Assembly (NCBI GenBank): GCA_014193115.1
Contig: BJHQ01000005.1
Coordinates: 264,598 to 328,597 of the forward strand
Length of the DNA: 64,000 nt
Direction: 5' to 3'
From: Planctomycetota bacterium
Lineage (GTDB): Bacteria > Planctomycetota > UBA11346
Part shown: positions 29,101-38,240 of the stretch, one piece after another
Position numbering within the stretch: the first letter of the stretch is position 1
Layout of the letters: the number at the start of each line of letters is the position of its first letter
Translations under genes and position numbers: made by a program
Notes under the pieces: generated by a model
Seen by the model: the letters and a program-made list of their open reading frames with translations, nothing else
Told to the model about the DNA's origin: nothing
The model's database searches: none

Positions 29101-29685
29101 CCGCAGCAGATCTTCGTCAAAGTGAACGAGGCCCTGAGCGGTGGAGAAGCCTGGCAGAACTGGGCCTTGGCCGGGGCAGTCCTCTCAAGCACAGGAAGTG
29201 CAACCGGCGCGACCCTCATCAATCCGAACGCTGGCTGGACCGCCCAGTCCACGGGCCTGAATGACTGCGCTCTCAACGGTGATACGTTCACCATGACCCT
29301 GGATAGCGAGGTCACCTGGCATGGCGTCGCCGAGCGCACCCCGCCAGACAACTACCAACGGTCTCTTTACAAGACCACCCCGGAATCCAAGGAGGCGCTC
29401 TTGGCGCACTGGGAGATCCCCGTCAATGGAACTCCTCCATACAACAAGGGAGAAGTTTCTCTGAGTTGCCGATTCCTCAAAGCCGGAACCGGTGATTTCC
29501 CCGCCGACGGAAAACTGATCTACCAGACCGATTCCAAACCCATCGTCCCCGGAAAATACCGACTGAAACTTGAGGGCAAACGCCTGGGCAACATTCTCTA
29601 CGGTAAGGCCACCATCACCGGACCAGACGGCAAGGAAACTGCCCGGCAGTTTCTGGGTGATGTGGAGGCGGTCGGAAAATCTTGA
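26140..29685 (+). CDS. Type A large secreted protein of uncharacterised family, copy A4
   Basis: RBS aaggag; MIKPIIFLTGLLGAFLPLMAAD signal peptide (upstream in-frame ATG at 26101 overlaps the previous stop). Near-duplicate of A3. Confidence 0.85.
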   Translation: MIKPIIFLTGLLGAFLPLMAADSAPLGKLPPPKLDYSKPIQFDVQFAPATFPKDAPKEVRNNPMPAIIGGYLEGGKVTGAYAPVMSHVYHAGLSPDQYEWDLCPYGPRPSEGQPEKFNSATLRLTDTQVEGTWSFHYISAKDPSQTTSPVYELSIKATANGCGYAGTYTGKIADVPVSGDCVLAAHNIPAGMIDPANAFYQIIGGNYDVIVEVQAGKAVQAWAVAGVIGAHGWVYRQTNDSVAATFLFPADASGMTLIITDEGLDGKAVTLGGQITITPDPKIASKMFGPMSLDLSGTVISGAGKLRGKAKESKIVQARNYPLTDSLMARSLALLKESFRGCKPTAPELLAQAEQESLRTDVQPAPSEQTRYMQRLWKYGADSYSCSYIYAPWLDLDVVPNAVRYRFELIDATIQNRPVIDSFEASSPRASLSPFWAKVPKNPGKVFDRNPLSSLRVTALDAEGKALGKPQECGITRRPAFAQDQIVTPDPKVLMELALRQAYHLTNRYYSHLYLTEAVLAAKNGVKPLEYYSPHHHYPQTLMVQQEENPVRRDQYMRLLNTYVEQRNKEQFGFFKTPYHYNVALGGVAQETGRNLLNVLDLQPNSEILDRLRLWTRFFARLQQPSGSWTISHRDMLGCIGAYALSGSFFLDQPSTPWLPFLARLRQHDHDPTFRALERGLEEKAVSWVCNNMLRTGFSENVQQQTLSNDNGHTAVNQIEYALYVLRHAPPAQRDVVMATDLMRRIEDLFITWDTHPLTRGMNLTFDRSLYAVEALCFLELYALTGDQLMRTKSEALVSTYLQDSDPWHGSKGGFLSKTGYDRFLQETDDPDWIVRWVERDRELRTTPIAAVPEKHLTVTLDQLIDGIDRVVIDLALSDGKVTQALARTPTWDGPGINFYQPGTVHTRLGKAFYHSVDASGLKLSAEGLSGLVKLTLKPPQGEQLISLTAEISAKRHALRGWRGTWKQDNNQGRVEGVTLVDAVVKGPQQIFVKVNEALSGGEAWQNWALAGAVLSSTGSATGATLINPNAGWTAQSTGLNDCALNGDTFTMTLDSEVTWHGVAERTPPDNYQRSLYKTTPESKEALLAHWEIPVNGTPPYNKGEVSLSCRFLKAGTGDFPADGKLIYQTDSKPIVPGKYRLKLEGKRLGNILYGKATITGPDGKETARQFLGDVEAVGKS

Positions 29686-29689
29686 TCGC

Positions 29690-29865
29690 CAGCGCGGTAC
29701 GAGGGTGGCCTGGGATCAAGCGACGCCAGGCTTCGTCGTCCATTTGGGACAATAGAGTGGCCGTTGCAGACAACACTGGCCAGGTGCACGGGAGTACAAG
29801 GATTATGCCCGTCTCAACTGGTCGATTGTCGGCACCGCTCCGGCAGGTGAGCCGCCCCCGATCTG
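29690..29865. repeat. Degraded duplicate of the AraC regulator 5' end and its upstream region (cf. ~6590-6755)
   Basis: catttgggacaatagagtggccgttgcagacaacactggccaggtgcacgggagtacaag..ctcaactggtcg versus cgtttgggacaatatcgtggccattgcagacaaccctggaccggtgcagaggagtacaag..ctccactggtcg. The AraC start codon position is changed (ATG to ACG on the - strand). Confidence 0.8.
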
Positions 29866-29991
29866 CTGCGAACGAAGGAGAATGAATCCCTTGGACGCTC
29901 TCGGTACGCTTGCGATGCGCTCAATACCACCGTCCTCCGCCATCCTGGCTGGGGCGAATCGCGATCACCTCCGCTTTAGGATAGGTGCCCC

Positions 29992-31386
29992 ATGACCACC
30001 ACCCCGATCATCCTTGAGAACGGCCAAGAATGGAAAATCCTCGAATCAGCAACTGCTTTTTCCACGGATAAATACAAAGATCTGATTGAGGACAGCCATG
30101 CCCGCATCGATCAGCGGCGGCGGCGCTGGTTGGCCCTGCGGCTGAGCGACCGGGACGGCAAAGCCCTTGCCCATCGGACCGTGCGCCTGCGGCAGTTGCG
30201 CAGTGATTTTCTCTGGGGATTTTGCGGTGCCGGAGTGATGGACGCCTGTCACGAACCGCAAAGACTCGAAAATGATGTGGTCAGACGCAACCTGCTGCAC
30301 CTGGGTCGCCTGTTCAACGCGGTGAATCTGTTGAACTATTGGCAGGAGTGGTCTTGGAAGGAGACGCAAAAAGGCGAAGAGTTCATGGGGTACCAGAACT
30401 ACGACACCCTTGACCGGGCGGTGCAGTGGGCCTGTGGCCATGGTCTGGTGGCCAAGTGCCATCCGCTGTGGTGGGGCGTCCCCAAGGCCATCCCCGCTTG
30501 GATGGACCGTTTTGATGCGAAGAAACGCTCCATGTTCCGTGAGGTCCGTCTGCGTCAGATCGTCAACCGGTTCAAGGGACGCGTCAGTGTTTATGACGCA
30601 GTCAACGAGGCCATCTGGGAACCGACCCTGGCCAAGACCGCCACCCGCCACTGGCCTCACAACACACCGATCCCCGAGTTGGCACAGGACCTCGCCGAAG
30701 TCATGGCCATCGTTCGTGATGAGGATCCAAATGCGACGATGGTCATCAATGATTACGGCCAATGGGTCGGCGATACGACCAAGATTCCGGTTGCCTGCAG
30801 CGATGGCACCTTTATCAGCAATCAGGACCAGGCCCAGCGTTACCGGGACCTGATGATGGCCCTCAAGGATCTGGGTGCTGCCCCCGATGCCATGGGTTTT
30901 CAGGGATTTTCAGCCATCGGGAAACTGGAACAGCACGTGGCCACGTATGATTTCCTGGCCAAGACCGGCCTGCCCATCCACGTCACCGAATTCCATGCCG
31001 GAGGAGCCCATGCTGCAAACTTGGTGAAGGCCGGTGTGCCCCGACCTGAAATCATCGACCGGATCGCCGAATATGCCGATGCCTCGATGGTTTTGGCTTT
31101 CGCCCATCCGGCTCTTGAGGCATTCTTCTTCTGGTATGACCAGGACTATCTGTTCGATGGACGCGGTCTGCCCAGCGCCTGGTACAACCGGATCTACCAG
31201 CGCATCCACAAAGACTGGACCACCGATGTGGTTATGACCACTGACGCGGATGGACTCCTGCGTACTCGCGCCTTTACCGGCAGTTATCGCCTGTCCTTCG
31301 AAGAGCCAGGCGTATCGCCCACCGGAATCAATCTCAGCATCCCGGCCGCCAGTCGCGGGGAAATCGCGATGCAGGTCATCATATGA
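29992..31386 (+). CDS. Glycoside hydrolase family 10 (endo-beta-1,4-xylanase-like), no evident signal peptide
   Basis: GLVAKCHPLWWGVPKAIPAWM, VYDAVNEAIWEP (acid/base Glu), GLPIHVTEFHAGG (nucleophile Glu). Confidence 0.85.
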   Translation: MTTTPIILENGQEWKILESATAFSTDKYKDLIEDSHARIDQRRRRWLALRLSDRDGKALAHRTVRLRQLRSDFLWGFCGAGVMDACHEPQRLENDVVRRNLLHLGRLFNAVNLLNYWQEWSWKETQKGEEFMGYQNYDTLDRAVQWACGHGLVAKCHPLWWGVPKAIPAWMDRFDAKKRSMFREVRLRQIVNRFKGRVSVYDAVNEAIWEPTLAKTATRHWPHNTPIPELAQDLAEVMAIVRDEDPNATMVINDYGQWVGDTTKIPVACSDGTFISNQDQAQRYRDLMMALKDLGAAPDAMGFQGFSAIGKLEQHVATYDFLAKTGLPIHVTEFHAGGAHAANLVKAGVPRPEIIDRIAEYADASMVLAFAHPALEAFFFWYDQDYLFDGRGLPSAWYNRIYQRIHKDWTTDVVMTTDADGLLRTRAFTGSYRLSFEEPGVSPTGINLSIPAASRGEIAMQVII

Positions 31387-31537
31387 TCGGCTGGCAACAA
31401 GCCGCGCAGGACACTCATCCTGGAATGAGATGTCAACAAACGCGAGATATTCCGACCATGCAGAAGGGAACCAGATGACCCAATGCGCTGGACGGGCATC
31501 GTGGTGCATCATGAACCAACCGCAGGAGAATATTCCT

Positions 31538-34500
31538 ATGTGCTGCCAGCCCGTTACTGATCGTCTCGCCTCTTTCCCTCCGGCACCGTCCTGGCCACAC
31601 GGCGCAGCATCAGTCTGGGGCAGGCGGTTGGCGGTTTTCCTAGCGGTGCTGTCCGTGGCCGTGGCCGCCGATCCGGCCCTCGCCGGCCTCACCATCGATC
31701 GCGGTGTCGCCCTGAGCGTGCCCGGTTCCAAGACCACCATCGAACTCGCCAGCAGCGGGCGGTTCGTGGTCCATGCCCTGGTGGTGGATGAGGCCGCCCG
31801 TGCGTCCCTGGCGGCGCAGCTGGCGGCGGCGGAGAGCTCCGCCGGTATCGTTCAGTCGGATGCACTGCCCCGCCTGCCGTATGGCGACCGAATCGCCAAC
31901 CTGGTGGTGTGTGATGCCGACGCCCTCGGCGGCAAGGCTCCGACCCAGGCTGAGGTGCAGCGGGTGTTGGCTCCAGGCGGTGTCCTGCGCTGGCACCAGG
32001 GCGGGACCTGGACGACCATCGCCGCCTCGGCCACCGCCTCAGGCATCTGGCCAAGTTTCGATGGCGGCCGAGGCAGCATGGCCAGCACCGATGATCCGCT
32101 GATCACCCTGCCTCTGGCGGCGCGCTGGCTGGATGGGCCGGTGATCGGCCAGACCCCGGCCGGGGTCGACATCTGGTGCAGCGTGGTCAATGGCGGCCGA
32201 TATGTCCAGGTCACCAACATCGACGAGGCCAATGTCCATGCGCCGGCCCGACAACGGCCGTTGTGGATCGTCGCCCGGGACGCCAGCAATGGCACCCGGC
32301 TGTGGCGGCAGCGCTATCCAACCGATCTGTCGGCCCAGAAGGCTCTGCCCTGGGGCGGCTACATTGCCGCCAGCCCGCGCTGCATCTTCGCTTTCGCTGG
32401 CAGCGATCAGGTTGCGGCCTTCGACGGTGCCACCGGGGCAGAGATTCGCCGCTTCGCCCTTGGCGGTCCCCGGCGGATTCCCGGGCACCTGGTGTGGCAG
32501 GGCGACCGGCTGCTGGCTCAGACCACCGCCGGCTGGAGCGCCTTCGCCGAGGACGGCACACCGGCCTGGTCCATCGTCACGAAGGACCTGTGGCCAGGCT
32601 GGGGAGCGGCGATGATCACCCATCTTGCCGACCATCAGGTCCTGGTGCTCCAGGAAGGCGATCGCATGCGGGCGTTCAACCTCGCCGACGGCACTGAACG
32701 CTGGTCGGTGGCCATGTCCGCTCCCGGCGACCGCGGCGTGCGAACCTGGCAGCTGCAGGCGCTGTCCGGGGGCAGCGTGGCGGTCCGGACCCAAGGCGAA
32801 CTCACCGCGTATTCCCTGGTGGATGGCCTCAAGCGCTGGACGGTGGCAGCGACCGGCAACCTTCCTTTCACTGGCCGGCCTGACACCTACGCCTGGAACG
32901 GTGGATTCGCCCGTGCCGGGAAGAAATTTGATGCGGTGACCGGGGCCGACCTGGGCGGAGCGCCGAACGCCAGCGTCGATCGCTGCACCCTGCCTCTGCT
33001 GACTTCTACCTTCCACATCAGCAGCCACAGCAGCCATGTCGGCAGCGCTGATCCCAAACAGCGCCTGCCTGGTTACGCAGCCCTGCGCCTGTCCTGCAAC
33101 AGCGCCAACGCGGTGGGTTCGGGGCTGATCTTCGGCATCGCCTCGGACTGCATGTGCAATGCCAGCCATCTGCGCGGCATCACCGCCCATGGTTCGGCCC
33201 CGGCTGCGCTCATCCAGGCCGATCCGCAGACGCCCCGGCCCACGGTGCGCGGTGCCGGGAAGCCGGCGCCAGCTGCCAGCTCAGCGCCGGCAGCAGCCTC
33301 TGGCAAGGAATGGCCGATGTTCCGGCAGAATATCCAGCGATCTGCTGGTCTCGACGCCGCGCCGCTGCGGTCGCCAGCTCAGCTCTGGAGCGTGGCCGCA
33401 TCACCGTCGTTGGTCCCTGGCCCGGTGGCCGTGTCCCGGGCGGCTGGCGGACAGGCGGGCATCCGCGGGCTGACCTGTGCCGAGGGACTGGTCTGCGTCG
33501 CCGATGCCGGCCATCAGCGGGTCCTTGGCCTGGACGTTGGCGACGGTCGGCGGCGCTGGGCGGTGCAACTGGGCGCTGGCCTGGACACACCGCCAACCAT
33601 TCACGCCGGGCGGGTGCTGTTCGGCGCCCTCGACGGCTGGGTGTGGTGTCTTGCGGCGACGGACGGAGCGCTGATCTGGCGTACCCGGCTGGCCCCCGCC
33701 GAGGATTTCCTGCCCGCATACGGCCAGGTGGCGTCGCGTTGGCCGGTGGTGGGGGCGGTGACGGTGGCGGATGGCCTGGTCCTGGCCAGCGTCGGGCGCA
33801 GCACCGCGGTGGATGGCGGGGTGCTGTTGGCTGCTCTCGATCTCGATACCGGCGCAGTGCGCTGGATCCGTCCGATCAATCCGGTTGGAGGCCGGGAAAG
33901 CCGCTCGTTCAACGACGTGCTCATCGCCGGCGGCCGCGGTCTGCGCTTCCTCGGTCAGCCGGCGACGCCGGTACCGGCGCCTGCTGCTCAGGAAAAGGAA
34001 TCACCTTCCGACACCCTGGTCCCAGCGGTGGAGGGCCTGGCCAACTTCGTGCGCAATGACCAGGACGCGGCTCTGCACGGCTATACCTGGGCCCCGATGT
34101 TGTACGGCGGTATTCGTGGCCGGTTGCTGGCCTGGCGCGATCAGCGGATCTTCGGCTTCGCCCGGCACAGCTACGCGTGGATCAACAACAGCACCACCCA
34201 GCTCAAGGATCCCCTGGCCGTTTTCATGGCCCCGGCCGACCTCGTCAGCTCGGCCGCCAGCAACCTGCCGGCCAAGAATGCGCCCGCGGACTACGGTCCA
34301 CCGACGGCGTGGAGCCGGCCCCTGGGTGCGACCAGCGATCGCCTGCAGGCCTGCCTGGTGGTGGGCGACACCGCCTGGGCCGCCTGGACGGTTGCTCCGG
34401 CGGCGTCTGGCGCTGCGGATGCTGCGGCTGCGGCTGCGCCAGCCGCGGTCCGGGAGACCGGCCGCATCGCCAGTTGGAAACTCGCGGATGGCACGCCCGG

Positions 34501-34612
34501 TCCGATCATCGACCTCGATGCCGGCCTGATGCGCGACGGCCTGATCGCCACCGACGGCCGGCTGTATGCGGCCTGCTCCGATGGTTCCGTGCGCTGCTTC
34601 CATGATCGCTGA
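31538..34612 (+). CDS. Secreted PQQ-like beta-propeller protein with N-terminal degenerate methyltransferase-like segment, copy 1
   Basis: Start at 31538 (RBS caggag) or 31511. N-terminus contains ALPRLPYGDRIANLVVCDADALGGKAPTQAEVQRVLAPGGVLRW; propeller repeats IVARDASNGTRLWRQRYP, VLGLDVGDGRRRWAVQLGAGLDTPPT, LAATDGALIWRTRL. Confidence 0.8.
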   Translation: MCCQPVTDRLASFPPAPSWPHGAASVWGRRLAVFLAVLSVAVAADPALAGLTIDRGVALSVPGSKTTIELASSGRFVVHALVVDEAARASLAAQLAAAESSAGIVQSDALPRLPYGDRIANLVVCDADALGGKAPTQAEVQRVLAPGGVLRWHQGGTWTTIAASATASGIWPSFDGGRGSMASTDDPLITLPLAARWLDGPVIGQTPAGVDIWCSVVNGGRYVQVTNIDEANVHAPARQRPLWIVARDASNGTRLWRQRYPTDLSAQKALPWGGYIAASPRCIFAFAGSDQVAAFDGATGAEIRRFALGGPRRIPGHLVWQGDRLLAQTTAGWSAFAEDGTPAWSIVTKDLWPGWGAAMITHLADHQVLVLQEGDRMRAFNLADGTERWSVAMSAPGDRGVRTWQLQALSGGSVAVRTQGELTAYSLVDGLKRWTVAATGNLPFTGRPDTYAWNGGFARAGKKFDAVTGADLGGAPNASVDRCTLPLLTSTFHISSHSSHVGSADPKQRLPGYAALRLSCNSANAVGSGLIFGIASDCMCNASHLRGITAHGSAPAALIQADPQTPRPTVRGAGKPAPAASSAPAAASGKEWPMFRQNIQRSAGLDAAPLRSPAQLWSVAASPSLVPGPVAVSRAAGGQAGIRGLTCAEGLVCVADAGHQRVLGLDVGDGRRRWAVQLGAGLDTPPTIHAGRVLFGALDGWVWCLAATDGALIWRTRLAPAEDFLPAYGQVASRWPVVGAVTVADGLVLASVGRSTAVDGGVLLAALDLDTGAVRWIRPINPVGGRESRSFNDVLIAGGRGLRFLGQPATPVPAPAAQEKESPSDTLVPAVEGLANFVRNDQDAALHGYTWAPMLYGGIRGRLLAWRDQRIFGFARHSYAWINNSTTQLKDPLAVFMAPADLVSSAASNLPAKNAPADYGPPTAWSRPLGATSDRLQACLVVGDTAWAAWTVAPAASGAADAAAAAAPAAVRETGRIASWKLADGTPGPIIDLDAGLMRDGLIATDGRLYAACSDGSVRCFHDR

Positions 34613-34745
34613 ACCAGACCAGGCGAGCATCCAAAGTATTCACCAGGCATGTCAGTGCCTGCATCAGCATCACCGCTTGACCTCGGAGCCGCCATCGGAG
34701 CGGCCAGAGTTCCAACATGCCAAGCACAATCACCAGAAGATAACC

Positions 34746-37700
34746 ATGATTAGGTCCATCCAGATTATCCTGCTGACGACTCTCGTCGGCCTATCATGCA
34801 CATTGGCGGCTGCAGACGCCGCCAGCACTCCGCCGTCGCCAAGACTGGATTTGACCAAACCGGTTATCTTCGATGTCCAATTCGCTCCGGCGACGATTCC
34901 AAAGGATGCTCCGAACGAGGTTCGCAGCAATCCCATGCCGCTGATCATCGGCGGCTATCTGGAAGGCGGCAAGGTCACCGGGGCCTATGCACCGGATATC
35001 AGTTATGTGTATTTTCCTGGCGGAAGTCCGGATGAGGTCGCATGGGCGCTGTATCCCTATGGCCCATGTCGGGAAACGGGGAATCGTGGTGGACGTTATG
35101 CACAACAAGAGAAGTTCGCTCGTGCATCCCTGCGATTGAACGGGAATCAGGCTGAGGGGGCCTGGACCTTTCGTTTCGTATCCAGCAAGGATCCCAGCAA
35201 GGCGCTCTCTCCAGATTATGCCCTGAGTATCAAGGCTGTCGTGAAGGGCAGCGGATTTGCCGGAACCTATTCGGGGAAGATTGCTGACTATCCGGTCAGC
35301 GGCGAGTGCGTCCTGTTCGCCCGCAATGTTCCGGCGGGGATGATCGATCCCCTCAATGCGTTCTACCAGATCATCGCCAGCAATTACCGAGTAGTGGTGG
35401 AAGTCCGGGCGGGCAAGGCGGTCCAGGCCCTGGCAATAGCCAGCGGCAATGACGCACATGCCACCGCTGTGCATCCCGCCGATGCGTCAGGCATGACATT
35501 CACGCCGATGGATCAGGGCCTCGACGGGACTGCGGTGACGCTGGGCGGACAGATCATAGTCACGCCATCGGTTTCAGCAGGTGCCAAGGCGATCCCCCCG
35601 GTCAGCATTTCCCTCGACGGCACGGTCATCAGTGGCGCCGGGAAGCTTCAGGTGAAATCCACGGTCAATTCCGCGCGCAATTACCCGCTGGGCGAACCCT
35701 TGATGGCCAAGAGCTTCGATGTGCTGAAGGCGAGTTTCCGCGGGGCAAAACCAGTTTCACCAGAACTTTTGGCGCAGGCCGAGGCGGAGTCTCAGTGGAA
35801 CGTTCAGCCGGCCCCAAGCGAGTCGACGCGTTATTCCCATCGTCTGTGGCGCACCACGAGTTTCATCTATGCCCCTTGGCTGGATTTCGATGCGGTGCCC
35901 AATGCCGTGCGCTACCGCTATACCATCGATCCGGCAGAACCGAGCAAGGACGTGAAAACCGCCAGTTTCGAGTCCCTGTCGCCCAAGGCGTCGCTCGCTC
36001 CGGTGTGGAAGGATCTTCCCACCAATACGGGGCTCAGACTGCAAGTGACCGCCCTTGATGCCCAAGGTGCGCCCATCGGCAAACCCCAGGAAAAGCTGAT
36101 CACGAAACGCGCCCCCTTCGGTCCTGAGATGGCGGTGACCCCTGAGGCCAGGGTGCTCATGGATCTGGCCATGCGCCAACCCTATCACCTGACCGAACGC
36201 CTCCATTCCCACCTGTACCTGACCGAGGCGGTGATCGCCGCAAATACCTCGGTCAAACCGATGGAGTATCACAATGCCCATTTTCATTTCTCACAGCAAC
36301 TGATGGCTGAACAGGAGCAGGATCAGGCGGGGCGGGATCAGTACCTGCGTCTCCTGGACACCTTCGTTCAGAGACGCCTGGAGGAAACCTTCGGGGAATT
36401 CAAGATCCCGTACCACTACAATGTGGTCCTGAGCGGCGTGGTGCAGGAAAACGGCCGCAATTTCCTCAATGCCTATGAGCAACTCCCGAATGCAACCGTA
36501 CTGGATCGTTTCCGGCTTTGGGTGCGTTACTTCGCCCGTTTGCAGCAACCGAGCGGTTCTTGGACCATTTCCTCGCGTGCGGCATTCAGTAGTACCGGCG
36601 GGTTCAGTCTGTGGGGAAACCGTTTTCTGGATGCAACCAGCATTCCGTGGCCGCCGTTTCTCGCGCGCCTGCGCCAGATCGACTCTGATCCTGGCACGCG
36701 TGCGCTCGAACGTGCCATCGAGGAACGTGCCATCGCCTGGTTTTCCAACAACACCTTGCGGACGGGTTTCGGAGAATTGCTGCACCAGCAGACCGATCCT
36801 GGTGATATGCAGCACTCCGCCGGGAACCAGATTGAATACGCCTTATATGTTCTGCTCCACGCGCCGCCTGCGCAGCGCGATGTGCTCATGGCCTCGGACC
36901 TCATGCGGCGCATCGAGGATCTCTTCATTTCTTGGCATGCTGTCCCCACCACCGGGGGTTGGAATCTGACCTTTGGCAATTCTCTGTATGCGGTCGAAGC
37001 CCTGTGCCTCATGGAATTATACGCCCTCACCGGCGATCCGCTGCTGCGCGCCAAGTCGGAGGCCCTGGCAACCGCCTATTTGCAACGGAATGATTCGTGG
37101 CATGGCACCAATCCCAATTCCAACGCCTATGTCGGTGGCGATGCCCTCGGCTATAATCGCTATATCCAAGAGCAGGATGATCCCGACTGGATCGTCCGCT
37201 GGGTGAAACGGGACCGTGAACTGCGCGCCTCACCGCCAGTCGCGATTGCTGAAAAGCATATCTCGTTGTCGTTGGATCGGCTGATCGATCAGACCGATCG
37301 GGTGGTTTTGGATCTCCAGGTGGCGGATGGCCAAGTGACCCAGGCCCTGGCGCGCACGCCGACCTGGGACGGCCCAGGAATCAATTTTTACCAGCCTGGC
37401 AGGCTTCACACCAGGTCCGGCAAGGCACTGTTTCATGGTGTTGATGCCTCGGCCTTGAAACTCAGCGCCCAGGGGCTGAGCGGCACGGTCAAACTTGCCC
37501 TCAAACCGCCACAGGGCGAAGAGATCCGCAATATCACCGTGGAAATCAACGCCAAACGCCACGCGCAACGCGCCTGGCGCGGCGCCTGGAAACTCGCCCA
37601 GGAAAATGGTCGGACCGAAGGCATCACCCTGCTTGATCCGGAGATCACCGGATCGCAGCAGGTCTTTGTCAAAGTCCACGAAGCCCTGGACGGTGGCGAA

Positions 37701-38240
37701 GCCTGGCAGACCTGGGCCTTGGCCGGTACCGTCATCCCGAAAAACGGCAGTGCGAGCGGTGCCATGCTGGTCAATCCCAATGCCGGTTGGACCGCCCAGA
37801 CTTCGGTGAGCGACTGTGAACTGAAATCCGAATCCTTCGCCATGACCATGAACACCGAAGTCGCCTGGCACGGTGTGGCAGAACGATCCAAGCCCGATGC
37901 CTGGCAGTGTTACACCTACAAGACCACTCCTGAAGCGAAGGAGGCGCTGCTGGGGTATTGGCAGATCCCCATCACCCGAGGCGGCGGCGGCGAAAAGAAC
38001 GGTGAGTTATACCTCAATCTCGGCTTCCCCCTGCGCCCGGAAATCGGGGATCTGCCACCAGATGGAAAACTGACCTATGAAACCAGCTGGAAACCGGTCA
38101 CCCCGGGAAAATACCTGTTGAAGCTCACAGGCCAGCGCCTGGGCAACATCCTGTACGGCACAGCCACCGTGACCGGGCCGGACGGAAAAAACGTTGTTCG
38201 TCAGTTCCTTGGCGATGCCGAAAGCATCGGAAAGCCGTGA
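34746..38240 (+). CDS. Type A large secreted protein of uncharacterised family, copy A5
   Basis: MIRSIQIILLTTLVGLSCTLAAAD signal peptide; IIGGYLEGGKVTGAYAP, FARLQQPSGSWTIS, ALARTPTWDGPGINFYQPG, NPNAGWTAQT, GPDGKNVVRQFLGDAESIGKP. Confidence 0.85.
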   Translation: MIRSIQIILLTTLVGLSCTLAAADAASTPPSPRLDLTKPVIFDVQFAPATIPKDAPNEVRSNPMPLIIGGYLEGGKVTGAYAPDISYVYFPGGSPDEVAWALYPYGPCRETGNRGGRYAQQEKFARASLRLNGNQAEGAWTFRFVSSKDPSKALSPDYALSIKAVVKGSGFAGTYSGKIADYPVSGECVLFARNVPAGMIDPLNAFYQIIASNYRVVVEVRAGKAVQALAIASGNDAHATAVHPADASGMTFTPMDQGLDGTAVTLGGQIIVTPSVSAGAKAIPPVSISLDGTVISGAGKLQVKSTVNSARNYPLGEPLMAKSFDVLKASFRGAKPVSPELLAQAEAESQWNVQPAPSESTRYSHRLWRTTSFIYAPWLDFDAVPNAVRYRYTIDPAEPSKDVKTASFESLSPKASLAPVWKDLPTNTGLRLQVTALDAQGAPIGKPQEKLITKRAPFGPEMAVTPEARVLMDLAMRQPYHLTERLHSHLYLTEAVIAANTSVKPMEYHNAHFHFSQQLMAEQEQDQAGRDQYLRLLDTFVQRRLEETFGEFKIPYHYNVVLSGVVQENGRNFLNAYEQLPNATVLDRFRLWVRYFARLQQPSGSWTISSRAAFSSTGGFSLWGNRFLDATSIPWPPFLARLRQIDSDPGTRALERAIEERAIAWFSNNTLRTGFGELLHQQTDPGDMQHSAGNQIEYALYVLLHAPPAQRDVLMASDLMRRIEDLFISWHAVPTTGGWNLTFGNSLYAVEALCLMELYALTGDPLLRAKSEALATAYLQRNDSWHGTNPNSNAYVGGDALGYNRYIQEQDDPDWIVRWVKRDRELRASPPVAIAEKHISLSLDRLIDQTDRVVLDLQVADGQVTQALARTPTWDGPGINFYQPGRLHTRSGKALFHGVDASALKLSAQGLSGTVKLALKPPQGEEIRNITVEINAKRHAQRAWRGAWKLAQENGRTEGITLLDPEITGSQQVFVKVHEALDGGEAWQTWALAGTVIPKNGSASGAMLVNPNAGWTAQTSVSDCELKSESFAMTMNTEVAWHGVAERSKPDAWQCYTYKTTPEAKEALLGYWQIPITRGGGGEKNGELYLNLGFPLRPEIGDLPPDGKLTYETSWKPVTPGKYLLKLTGQRLGNILYGTATVTGPDGKNVVRQFLGDAESIGKP

